From the NCBI GenBank assembly GCA_029933895.1, contig JAOZNG010000025.1, positions 2,524-11,875 of the forward strand: a stretch of DNA of 9,352 nucleotides. The letters are read 5' to 3'. Positions 1 through 7,014 of the stretch are shown one piece after another. The stretch comes from an archaeon (GTDB taxonomy: Archaea > Altiarchaeota > Altiarchaeia > IMC4 > QMZM01). The translations under genes were made by a program, and so were the position numbers. Each line of letters opens with the position of its first letter. Within the stretch, counting starts at the first letter, position 1. A model generated the notes under the pieces. The model made no database searches. It was given only the letters and a program-made list of their open reading frames with translations, and was not told the DNA's origin.

Positions 1-1595
1 ACGAACTCTGGAACTATATCGCCTCCAATAACAGCAACGACAGCGGCATAGCAACAGTTAGCTGGGATGCTTCAACAAAGCCGGTAGGCCCGAAAACCAT
101 CCATTGCACGATAAGCGATAAGCCCTCTGCTTACTATAATACTACGGAAGCAGACGGTGAGGCTCCCGGGACATTTAATCTAACAGGGATATTGAATGTC
201 ACTATAGACAACCCGTTAAATGGAAGCCTGTTCCATAAAGGCGATATAATCCAGCTGAATTCAACAACAATAGATGAGAATAATACCGTGGTCACACCCG
301 ATAACGCAATATGGTATAACTCCACCAATCAACAGATCGCTACAGGAGAGGATACAACATGGCAGATTCCCCTGAGCTATGAGACAGGCCTGGAGCTTAT
401 AACATTAAACGTATCCAAGCAATATTATTATCCTGACTCAGAGAATGTCACGATATTTATATGGGGTTACTCTAATGTGACGTGGGTTTCACCCGTAAAC
501 GGCAGCAATGCATCTCAGGGCTCCAATGTCCCATTAACATGCAGGGTCATGGACGTTAACGGAAGCTACGGAATACAGGATTATCCCGTGAGATTCTATT
601 ACAGGAACTCCACTGAAACAACATATCATTACCTTGGAGTCACGGATACAAACTCAAGCGGACATGCAGTCTACAGCTGGAATACTGCAGGCCTTCCATT
701 AGACAACTACACAGCAGTATGCAACATCACAGACAACTCAACACTATACTACAACGTAACCTCCCCCTATGAAGCCAACGCAACAATCGAACTGGTCACA
801 GCCGCAGGCGTGCTGGAGGTTAAACTTATTTTACCCCCATACATCCCCGGCTTAGGTAACGCCTCCCAGAACGGAGGATACAAGATAGGACAGTATAAGG
901 AATTCATCATCTCAGCCAACGTAACCTGCAGGAACGCCAACTGCGGGAACACACAGGGCACGGTGCGATATAACGCCTCCGGTGCAGTGCCAGATAAGGC
1001 GATAAACACCACACCAGACACGCCATTCTATATAACAGATGCTCCGGCACAGAACCCGAAGTCATGCGCCAACAACCCCCTGGACGTGAATGAAAGCTGT
1101 GTAATAAACTGGACAATCAACGCCACAGGAGCAATACTCTCACACTGGAGGATTGATGTATTATTTGATGCTGCTGGAGCAACAAGCAACAACACCAACT
1201 ACACCGATATAGAGATAACCAAGGTCTTAATACTAATTCTGTCCAATGACACAATAGACTTCGGGATACTCTACCCAGGGGATACCTGCAACGCATCCCA
1301 GACCAACCCAATCATTATCACACTACACAACAACTCCAATGACGCTGACGGAATATACCTGAAGGGCACGAACTTAACCTCTGGATCAAACCAGATCGGG
1401 GTCAGGAACGTTTCATGGGCTCTTGTAAATAATTGCCCTCTAGCAGATAATTTAACGGGGAGCTGGCAGCTAATCCAGGCGAATGTGTCAGCTGGAACAA
1501 ATATCAACACGTACTACTTCATAGATATACCGGCTACGCCAGCATTAACCTATACTGGCACAGCCTATGTGATGGCTAATGCTTCGTTAACATAA
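1..1595 (+). CDS. Secreted multi-domain Ig-like glycoprotein, C-terminal part (5' end outside window)
   Basis: The reading frame is open from base 3 to the TAA at 1593-1595, so the TTG at 192 is an internal codon, not a start. About 530 residues are visible. The protein is a string of beta-sandwich domains: the end of one Ig-like module (residues 14-48), a second beginning with NVT..P.NGS near residue 64, a third beginning with the same pattern near 155, then a Cys-paired domain (nt about 800-1180, TCRNANCG and later SC..C) and a last domain around IDFGILYPGD (from nt 1240), a pattern seen in archaeal surface proteins and TasA-like folds. About 39 N-x-S/T sequons are present, so heavy N-glycosylation is expected. 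There is no C-terminal membrane helix or sorting signal, so it is either anchored upstream of the window or released. An S-layer or adhesin role is inferred. It is followed after 19 bases by the next gene of the same likely operon. Confidence 0.8.
   Translation, partial: ELWNYIASNNSNDSGIATVSWDASTKPVGPKTIHCTISDKPSAYYNTTEADGEAPGTFNLTGILNVTIDNPLNGSLFHKGDIIQLNSTTIDENNTVVTPDNAIWYNSTNQQIATGEDTTWQIPLSYETGLELITLNVSKQYYYPDSENVTIFIWGYSNVTWVSPVNGSNASQGSNVPLTCRVMDVNGSYGIQDYPVRFYYRNSTETTYHYLGVTDTNSSGHAVYSWNTAGLPLDNYTAVCNITDNSTLYYNVTSPYEANATIELVTAAGVLEVKLILPPYIPGLGNASQNGGYKIGQYKEFIISANVTCRNANCGNTQGTVRYNASGAVPDKAINTTPDTPFYITDAPAQNPKSCANNPLDVNESCVINWTINATGAILSHWRIDVLFDAAGATSNNTNYTDIEITKVLILILSNDTIDFGILYPGDTCNASQTNPIIITLHNNSNDADGIYLKGTNLTSGSNQIGVRNVSWALVNNCPLADNLTGSWQLIQANVSAGTNINTYYFIDIPATPALTYTGTAYVMANASLT
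42..761 (+). repeat. Tandem Ig-like domain repeat (two aligned domain ends)
   Basis: Residues coded at 42-146 and 657-761 align over 35 positions without a gap, with 14 identities. Conserved are SG.A..SW at the start, then P, T, a Cys, I, D, and YYN.T at the end. The starts of the intervening modules also match (NVT...P.NGS....G). This shows that the protein was built by duplication of an Ig-like module of roughly 90-100 residues. The DNA copies have diverged, so this is an old protein-level repeat rather than a recent DNA duplication. Confidence 0.7.
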
Positions 1596-1600
1596 AAAAT

Positions 1601-1607
1601 GGAGGTG
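1601..1607 (+). promoter_or_regulatory. Strong Shine-Dalgarno GGAGGTG
   Basis: GGAGGTG ends seven bases before the ATG at 1615 and matches the archaeal/bacterial anti-SD well. It supports ATG 1615 over the internal ATG at 1639 as the start of the next gene. The short gap to the preceding stop leaves no room for a promoter. Confidence 0.8.
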
Positions 1608-1614
1608 GAAGTAA

Positions 1615-2496
1615 ATGCTTGAAAAAAGAAGGGAGGGAATGATTCTATTGATGGTGCTATATTGTATGCTCACTGCCTCAGCAGCCAGGATAGAGCTGGG
1701 AAGCATCCCTGGAAACAATCAGGGAACCATCTACCCGGGGGATTCAGGGTCCTTCACGGTTTCATTCTTTAACATGGGAGAAAACCCGATTTATATGTCA
1801 ACGAAACTGGAATACGACAGGGAGATCGGAGTCGAGGTCGCGCCCAAGGAACTGGTGCTAAGCAACGAGGTGACGAGAAACGACACAAGCCCACATAAAT
1901 CATGGCTTATCATAGATGATGGACGAACCTATGTGAGACTTTATCCAATAAAGGTCTACGTTTATGTCCCGGATGAAGTATCAAGGGATACATATAACAT
2001 AAAGCTTACAGCAACGGCCAGGGGTACAGGAGGGAATATAGATGAAGGATACGGCCAAGAGATGGCTCAGATCAGGGAATACACCTTCAAGGTGAAAACC
2101 ATGAAAACCGTTTCCACCTCACGGATGGGGACAGATGAAGGGGATGTGATATACGACAGAGGACCTGAGAAGACAGAAACATCATCTCCCGACGATGGAT
2201 CCAGGGGAGAAACCTCTTCATCCAGCGGAGCAAGAGAAACAGGCAGCAGCATAGTTCATCCAGCCGGTGGAGAGTCATTTACTGGTCAGGGCAAACCCTA
2301 TCAGTCAAAAACCAGGGACAGCAGCCAGGACAGCAGCCCCCTGGGGATAAGTCAGGATAAAGAAGGGAATACCAATATTAATCTCCCAACGGGGAAGATT
2401 GTATTAGACAAGAAACAAACCGAAACAGTTATGGACCTGGGATTAATAACCCTAATAATAAGTATTTTATCCCTTGTGGTGAGAATCATAAAGTGA
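1615..2496 (+). CDS. Membrane-anchored surface protein with one beta-rich domain and Ser-rich linker
   Basis: I do not recognise the family. The 293-residue product starts with a signal peptide (KRRE n-region, hydrophobic residues 9-20, cleavage likely after ASA at 21-23). Residues 24-155 form a beta-rich extracellular domain with PGDSGSFTVSF..MG near its start, reminiscent of NEW3/CARDB-like Ig domains. Residues about 165-265 are a low-complexity linker rich in Ser, Gly, Thr, Asp, Glu and Lys, including a short DSSQ-DSSP duplication. A single C-terminal membrane helix (about 272-289) ends with only RIIK on the inside. It has a single N-x-S/T sequon (NDT near residue 88), unlike its two neighbours. 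It overlaps the next gene by one base (TGATG), implying translational coupling. It may be an accessory subunit or anchor for the large glycoproteins; that is inference from position. Confidence 0.8.
   Translation: MLEKRREGMILLMVLYCMLTASAARIELGSIPGNNQGTIYPGDSGSFTVSFFNMGENPIYMSTKLEYDREIGVEVAPKELVLSNEVTRNDTSPHKSWLIIDDGRTYVRLYPIKVYVYVPDEVSRDTYNIKLTATARGTGGNIDEGYGQEMAQIREYTFKVKTMKTVSTSRMGTDEGDVIYDRGPEKTETSSPDDGSRGETSSSSGARETGSSIVHPAGGESFTGQGKPYQSKTRDSSQDSSPLGISQDKEGNTNINLPTGKIVLDKKQTETVMDLGLITLIISILSLVVRIIK
2316..2338 (+). repeat. 12-bp-period direct repeat in linker (DSSQ/DSSP)
   Basis: The 11-base unit GGACAGCAGCC occurs at 2316-2326 and 2328-2338, giving DSSQ then DSSP at residues 235-242. It is an in-frame duplication inside the disordered linker, identical at the DNA level and so recent. 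Confidence 0.7.
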
Positions 2497-5400
2497 TGAA
2501 GGAATTGTTTACAGGGGCAGTGTTCACGGTATTGTTAAGTGTAGCGTTAACCCTCACAGCACATGCTACCCCGCCAACTATAACCAAGGTATGGCAGTCC
2601 CCCCCCACATGGATTCCATTAGATGGGAATATAACAATATACGCCAGCGTGATAGACGTCGACGGCGACCTCAACAATGTATTCCTTGACGTAACCAGGA
2701 GACCTGATGGCAGCAACGATACCGGCATACTCATGTCCTTCATAGGCGGGAACTGGGAGGTAGACTACAATGGAACCCAGAGGGGTGAATACAACTACAG
2801 GATTCATGCAGTCGATACCCTGAACGAGCATAACTATTCCTCAAATTATACATTCTACACCCTCTACCTGGATGACCAGTCAGATATAATAAACGTTTCT
2901 GTTCATGTATTACCCAGCTGCTGCGGTGCTATAACCTACTTCTATGTTCCGGAAAAGATAATCCAGAACCAGACCGTGGTATTCCTGTTGTTTTTCCAGA
3001 ACTGTGGCAACACAAGACTGGATGGGAAGATAAACAATATAACTGTTTACACCAGAAACGGGACCTATGTAACAAGCTGGACTGGTTCCGGAAGCCCTCC
3101 TGGGAGTTTAGATCCCACAGATGAAAGCGTTTTCTGGACACTCTGGTCCACCGCAGGACAGCCAATAGGGAACTACAGTGCAGTTGGTCAGGTGGAATAC
3201 TTCGGCATGCTCTACAACGAAACCAACATTACTGAAAATTTGACCCAGCTAGGCATCGACTACAACTGTACGGGCTTGACTGCCGATAACAGGTCCAACT
3301 GCACAGACAAGGTTATACTCGACTGCTCCTATATCGCATCACCCGCTAATGCAACTACTATAGTGACTAACCAGACTTCTCCCTCAGCCAACGTTACCGG
3401 GATGAACCCTGGAACTACTGTGTACACAGGCGGCCCCATATCACTAAACGGCACATCATATAATGTCTATGCATTCAATATGACATCATGTGATGAATAC
3501 TGTTACGCCTGCATAAGCAATGATTCATCCATGGAGGGGGGGGAATGTGCATACGAAAACTACATGGTCTCCGTGGAAGACTACTTCATATCGGATGTGG
3601 AAGCAGACGGGAGCGAGGTAACCATCCGGCCTGCAGAGGAGAGATGCAACTACAAGCTGACTGTATGGGAATGCAAGCAGGTTTCATCTGACGGGACAGC
3701 AGTCTGCAACAAGACAGTATATTGTTATGGTATAGTTACAGCGATAAAGGATTTCGAGATCGTGGAGCAGATTGGCGAGGCGGTGGTTAACCTCTCCACA
3801 CCATCACCTGAATCAGGACCTTTCCCTCTGATTATCAGGGAAATGCCGCCCCAGATAAACCAGCAGGCGGGCTGCAATCCATCAGATCCATGGAACACAT
3901 GCACCTATACAACAATAAGGTTTATATTATTCAATGTGGGCTTGATAGGTAACGCTTCAAATATTGTCCTGGATGAGAGAGGGAGTCTGGGTAACTGCAC
4001 CATAGGAAACTGCAACTCTGTTGCTGTAAGATGCAGGAACACATCTGAATACACATGCAGTATTCTGCCTGGCCCGGTTTCACGTGTAACATTTAATGTA
4101 ACCAGCCCACTGCCTCCAAGAGACTACGTCATACTTGAATACGAACTGGTACCAGCGTACAATACATCAGCCTATACAAACGTAGTAAACAATAGCTACT
4201 ATTTTTTCAACTCCACAGTCTACTTCAAGGATTTAAGCAGGCCGGACAGGGCTAACCTCACCTATGTCGTGTATGAAAACCACCCCATCTATAACCCTTT
4301 ACCTTCCAGATTGATGAATCTCATGAACGTTGATGCCTTCAACTATAACATAACAGTCTCCATGGGGAATAATACATACACTGGTAAGGGGAGGGATTTT
4401 TATACAAATATGAACACAACCTTCAACCTAACCGTTACTTCACTAACCGGGCAGGGGCAGAGCAACAATGCATGGAGCATGGATGTTCCTGTCCCAAATC
4501 ACTGGACGATTACGGACTGCTGGGTTCCGTCACCCTCCTACTCCTGCTCGTTCACATCAACCTCCCTGCAATACAGTGGCACCACAACTCCCGCAACAAA
4601 CACAGACATCCTTTTCAGATTCAATGCATCAGTGGATTACGAACACTTCTACCTCCTCCCTACAAACAAGAGTCTTGGAGCGGGCTTGTATGAGGAATAC
4701 ATTCCCGGATTATTTCTTTTGACTAACGAGGCGATGAAACAAAACATAACACAGAATATCACACAAAACATCACCGTAAACGTCACCACCACTGTAACTA
4801 CTACTGTGACCTCAACAGTCACAACCACTGTAACCACCACGGTAACCCAGACCGTGACTACCACTGTGACTACTGTTACTGTTTCCTCGACACTGGAGCC
4901 CGAGGAACTCAGGCTGGCAATAGATATCAAGCCAGTTAAGCGAACAGTTAACGGGACCCAGGGAATGTTTAATCCGGTAGTCTTTAATGTATCGAACATA
5001 GGCAACGTGCCAGCTGGAAACATCACCCTCACCCCCATAGTCCCGGAGGGGTGGGAGTACAAGAGCGCCCTGGTTTCGTTCCTGAATGTATCGGAGACAG
5101 TTAACAGGACACTATTCATCAAACCCCCCTACGGGGTAACGGGGCAGTACGTAATTCCCGTCAAGGCAGTTATCGGAAACTTTACTGCTGACATGGACTA
5201 CTTCTATATTAACGTCAGGAGGGCAGTTAACATAACAGTGCTGGAGATTATTGAGGCTCCCCGGAAGATTGAGTTATTACCCGATGAGAACCTCACGGGC
5301 TCCATCCTGATAAAGAACGTGGGCAAGATACCGCTCCATGACATCAGGGGCAGGATAGAGAATGCTGAGCTCTGCCTGGAGCGATTCAATTTCGAGGAAG

Positions 5401-5789
5401 TGTCTACCATAAACCCCAACGAAACCAGGAGGGCTTACTTTAATATCCTGGCTACCGGGCAGGCTGGCAGGAGATGTAACTCCACTCTCATTATCTGGTC
5501 AAGGGAAAACGCTTACGCATTCACGGACACAACACTCTACACAACATTCCCTCCACCATTGATACCAGCTATCACGAAATTAAACCTGTTGATGGTTTTG
5601 GTGATATTCCTGGTCATACTATATGTTGCCAGAAAAAGCGAGCAAAAAAAAGAACAAAAAAGAAGACGGAAGATAAAAACAGGGGATAAGATTATCAGAA
5701 TAATACTCTACCTCATAGCCAGCATAGTGATCTTCTCTCTGATATATCTAGCGTTCACCTACCTTGGAGGCTTCCCTGAATTGCTATAG
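2496..5789 (+). CDS. Large S-layer-like surface glycoprotein with Thr-rich stalk and two C-terminal membrane helices
   Basis: This is a 1097-residue protein. The start chosen is ATG 2496, overlapping the previous stop (TGATG), with GGTGAG at 2478-2483; GTG 2493 would add one residue. Signal peptide 1-24 (cleavage after AHA). Ig-like domains lie at about 25-125 and 129-250. A Cys-rich part spans about 255-420, including C332-x3-C336-x2-C339 and C351. Further beta-rich domains cover about 430-740, then comes a tetrad stalk at 750-793. Two NEW3/CARDB-like domains follow (about 800-905 and 906-1010), the usual form of archaeal membrane-proximal Ig modules. Helices at 1029-1045 and 1066-1090 flank a basic loop (RKSEQKKEQKRRRKIK). 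There are about 52 N-x-S/T sequons and 24 cysteines, nearly all in the extracellular part. It is probably a heavily glycosylated surface or S-layer-type protein held by both helices. Exact function unknown; an adhesin is also possible. Confidence 0.85.
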   Translation: MKELFTGAVFTVLLSVALTLTAHATPPTITKVWQSPPTWIPLDGNITIYASVIDVDGDLNNVFLDVTRRPDGSNDTGILMSFIGGNWEVDYNGTQRGEYNYRIHAVDTLNEHNYSSNYTFYTLYLDDQSDIINVSVHVLPSCCGAITYFYVPEKIIQNQTVVFLLFFQNCGNTRLDGKINNITVYTRNGTYVTSWTGSGSPPGSLDPTDESVFWTLWSTAGQPIGNYSAVGQVEYFGMLYNETNITENLTQLGIDYNCTGLTADNRSNCTDKVILDCSYIASPANATTIVTNQTSPSANVTGMNPGTTVYTGGPISLNGTSYNVYAFNMTSCDEYCYACISNDSSMEGGECAYENYMVSVEDYFISDVEADGSEVTIRPAEERCNYKLTVWECKQVSSDGTAVCNKTVYCYGIVTAIKDFEIVEQIGEAVVNLSTPSPESGPFPLIIREMPPQINQQAGCNPSDPWNTCTYTTIRFILFNVGLIGNASNIVLDERGSLGNCTIGNCNSVAVRCRNTSEYTCSILPGPVSRVTFNVTSPLPPRDYVILEYELVPAYNTSAYTNVVNNSYYFFNSTVYFKDLSRPDRANLTYVVYENHPIYNPLPSRLMNLMNVDAFNYNITVSMGNNTYTGKGRDFYTNMNTTFNLTVTSLTGQGQSNNAWSMDVPVPNHWTITDCWVPSPSYSCSFTSTSLQYSGTTTPATNTDILFRFNASVDYEHFYLLPTNKSLGAGLYEEYIPGLFLLTNEAMKQNITQNITQNITVNVTTTVTTTVTSTVTTTVTTTVTQTVTTTVTTVTVSSTLEPEELRLAIDIKPVKRTVNGTQGMFNPVVFNVSNIGNVPAGNITLTPIVPEGWEYKSALVSFLNVSETVNRTLFIKPPYGVTGQYVIPVKAVIGNFTADMDYFYINVRRAVNITVLEIIEAPRKIELLPDENLTGSILIKNVGKIPLHDIRGRIENAELCLERFNFEEVSTINPNETRRAYFNILATGQAGRRCNSTLIIWSRENAYAFTDTTLYTTFPPPLIPAITKLNLLMVLVIFLVILYVARKSEQKKEQKRRRKIKTGDKIIRIILYLIASIVIFSLIYLAFTYLGGFPELL
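2599..2606 (+). repeat. C8 homopolymer tract early in surface glycoprotein gene
   Basis: Eight C in a row code S-P-P near residues 35-37, just after the signal peptide. Loss of one C would bring a TAG at 2620-2622 into frame; gain of one C would bring a TGA at 2687-2689 into frame. Either slip would therefore switch the protein off. As read here the tract is in frame. Confidence 0.9.
3536..3543 (+). repeat. G8 homopolymer tract in surface glycoprotein gene
   Basis: Eight G in a row span codons 347-350 (E-G-G-E) just before C351. Loss of one G leads to TAA at 3619-3621 and gain of one leads to TGA at 3689-3691, so a slip would truncate the protein before its membrane anchors. As read here the tract is in frame. 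Confidence 0.9.
4743..4874 (+). repeat. Eleven 12-bp units coding a four-residue-period N/T-[IV]-T-x stalk
   Basis: Residues 750-793 form eleven consecutive tetrads with no insertion: position 1 is N in the first four and T in the next seven, position 2 is I or V, position 3 is always T, and position 4 is Q, V, S or T. The four N-terminal tetrads are N-glycosylation sequons; the other seven are Thr-rich. Thr and Val codons vary freely (ACC, ACT, ACA, ACG; GTA, GTG, GTC), so the protein pattern is kept while the DNA has drifted. It probably forms an extended beta or mucin-like spacer, possibly O-glycosylated, holding the upper domains away from the two membrane-proximal Ig-like domains. Confidence 0.9.
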
Positions 5790-5828
5790 AGAGAGTCATA
5801 GGCCAACCAATCCCCGCCCACCTTAGGT

Positions 5829-5868
5829 TAAGAATTAACTCCACGGACTATAAATTCTTATCGTTTTT
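5829..5868 (+). terminator. Possible terminator between convergent genes: 8-bp hairpin plus T5
   Basis: TAAGAATT (5829-5836) and AATTCTTA (5853-5860) are perfect inverted repeats with a 16-base loop, followed by TCGTTTTTG with T5 at 5864-5868. It lies about 40 bases after the stop of the + strand glycoprotein gene. The T-run alone may suffice in archaea. On the - strand the same hairpin is not followed by a T-run, so I see no clear terminator for the opposite operon. The rest of 5790-5875 shows nothing else. Confidence 0.4.
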
Positions 5869-5875
5869 GAGAGGA

Positions 5876-6979
5876 TTAGCTTAATTCCTTCACGGTATTT
5901 TTAGCTAAACTAAGTGCCTTGTTGTAGTTCGCCACGCCCTCAATGTTTGCATACATCATTATAGATGTTGACTTAAAGAATCTGATCAGTGAGTCCCTTA
6001 ATTTTTTATCCATATCTCTCTCACGTAGCTCCTGTATGAGCTCTATATAGGTTAATTCGCGGTTGATGCCGAATTTAATCTGCAGAAACTCCTTTAAAAC
6101 ACAGGCTACTGCTACCGTTGCCTTCCTCTGGTCTCTCATAGCTCCTGTTTTGTCCAGGTTTTCCATGGTTAAGCGTACCAGCTTCTCCTCCCTGCCCTCC
6201 ACCGTGGTCTTTTTTATAAAACCCTTTATTCTGTCCAGAATCCCTTCCTCCTCTTCGAATTCATCCACAAACTCCTCTTCTTCTTCCTCTTCCTCCTCCA
6301 TGAACTCCTTTCTGAGGTCAATGAGGTTGATGTCATCCTTTATCTCACCAATGAATTCCTCACCCTCTGATTCATCCACCCATCTACCCTCACCAAGGCC
6401 ACTTTCCTGTATGCTTCTCAATATATCCTCCACCCTGCTTTCTTTCTCCCCTCCCAAGGTGATGCTTCCCCCGCTTGTTAACTCGCTTAAATCAATAAGC
6501 TCTCCTCCAGTCTCCATATCGTCAGTCTCCTTACCAACCACTACGGAGATCTTCCCGTCTTTTCTTATCAGGCGCACATTAGAGTCGGATGGTATCTCTA
6601 TCTTCCCTTCCCTGAGAACAATACCCGGCCGCTCATCTGTTATATCTCCCTCTTTTACCTCGGATTCATCTTCGGATGGCTCAACCTCCTTCTTTATTTC
6701 ATCGAATTCACCTACATCCTTCTCTTCCTTCTCCATCAACTTCTCATCAGCCTTGAAATCCTTCCGGAACTCCCTGAACAGGTCATCAGCAGTCTTCTTC
6801 TTCTCTTCCTCACCCGGATTCTCTTCCTCCCCCTTGGGTTTCTCCTCTTTCCCTCTCTCCTCTTCCTCAGGCGGCTTCTCCTCTCCCTTGACCTCTTCAG
6901 GGGATTTTTTCTTACCCTTCTTCCCCCCACTCTTTAACCCGAAAATAGAGTTGAAGTCAGATTTATCGTTTTCCCCCAT
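5876..6979 (-). CDS. Acidic, largely disordered protein with helical C-terminal domain, fourth gene of MoxR/VWA operon
   Basis: I do not recognise this 367-residue protein. Residues 1-120 are almost all K, E, D, G and P. Residues 117-150 look like a few beta strands (GIVLREGKIEIP, then LIRKDGKISVVV). Residues 150-260 are again acidic, with two short LIDL motifs (161-164 and 219-222) and nine Glu in a row (228-236). Residues 262-367 look like a compact all-helical domain (AVACVLKEFLQIKFG, TYIELIQELRERD, LRDSLIRFFKSTSIMMYA). There is no signal peptide or membrane helix, so it should be cytosolic. In bacteria the fourth gene of MoxR-DUF58-VWA operons often carries DUF4129, a C-terminal helical domain; this could be a distant soluble version. 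It starts at ATG 6979, 35 bases after the VWA stop, with no clear Shine-Dalgarno. A regulator or scaffold for the ATPase module is an inference. Confidence 0.75.
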   Translation of the reverse strand: MGENDKSDFNSIFGLKSGGKKGKKKSPEEVKGEEKPPEEEERGKEEKPKGEEENPGEEEKKKTADDLFREFRKDFKADEKLMEKEEKDVGEFDEIKKEVEPSEDESEVKEGDITDERPGIVLREGKIEIPSDSNVRLIRKDGKISVVVGKETDDMETGGELIDLSELTSGGSITLGGEKESRVEDILRSIQESGLGEGRWVDESEGEEFIGEIKDDINLIDLRKEFMEEEEEEEEEFVDEFEEEEGILDRIKGFIKKTTVEGREEKLVRLTMENLDKTGAMRDQRKATVAVACVLKEFLQIKFGINRELTYIELIQELRERDMDKKLRDSLIRFFKSTSIMMYANIEGVANYNKALSLAKNTVKELS

Positions 6980-7014
6980 TTTCTGTTAATATATTGACTA
7001 CAGGCTGATATATC

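Noticed and set aside
192..194. TTG as start of the first gene
   Set aside because: The frame is open back to base 3, and the upstream residues align with a later Ig-like module, so this TTG codes an internal Leu.
1599..1622. Seven-codon mini-ORF (MEVEVNA) containing the ribosome binding site and overlapping the next start
   Set aside because: It can arise by chance from the AATGGAGGTG sequence; it has no ribosome binding site of its own and nothing suggests leader-peptide control.
4743..4874. CRISPR array or other DNA-level repeat element
   Set aside because: The 12-bp units vary at synonymous positions and lie in frame within a coding region; there are no spacers or conserved repeats of CRISPR length.
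4649..5122. - strand open frame (157 codons) with long Val/Thr runs
   Set aside because: The Val/Thr pattern is the mirror of the Thr-Val stalk codons (ACN/GTN read backwards). It lies wholly inside the glycoprotein gene.
6063..6989. Long + strand open frame (308 codons), Ser/Pro/Phe-rich
   Set aside because: It is the reverse of the Glu/Lys-rich acidic gene: GAA/GAG/AAG codons read backwards give Ser, Phe and Leu runs. It has no domain, and the - strand frame fits the operon.
6980..7014. AT-rich stretch CAATATATTAAC as a promoter for the acidic gene
   Set aside because: It lies only about 10 bases before the ATG, too close for an archaeal TATA box that needs about 25 bases to the transcription start. 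Read-through from the VWA gene is simpler.
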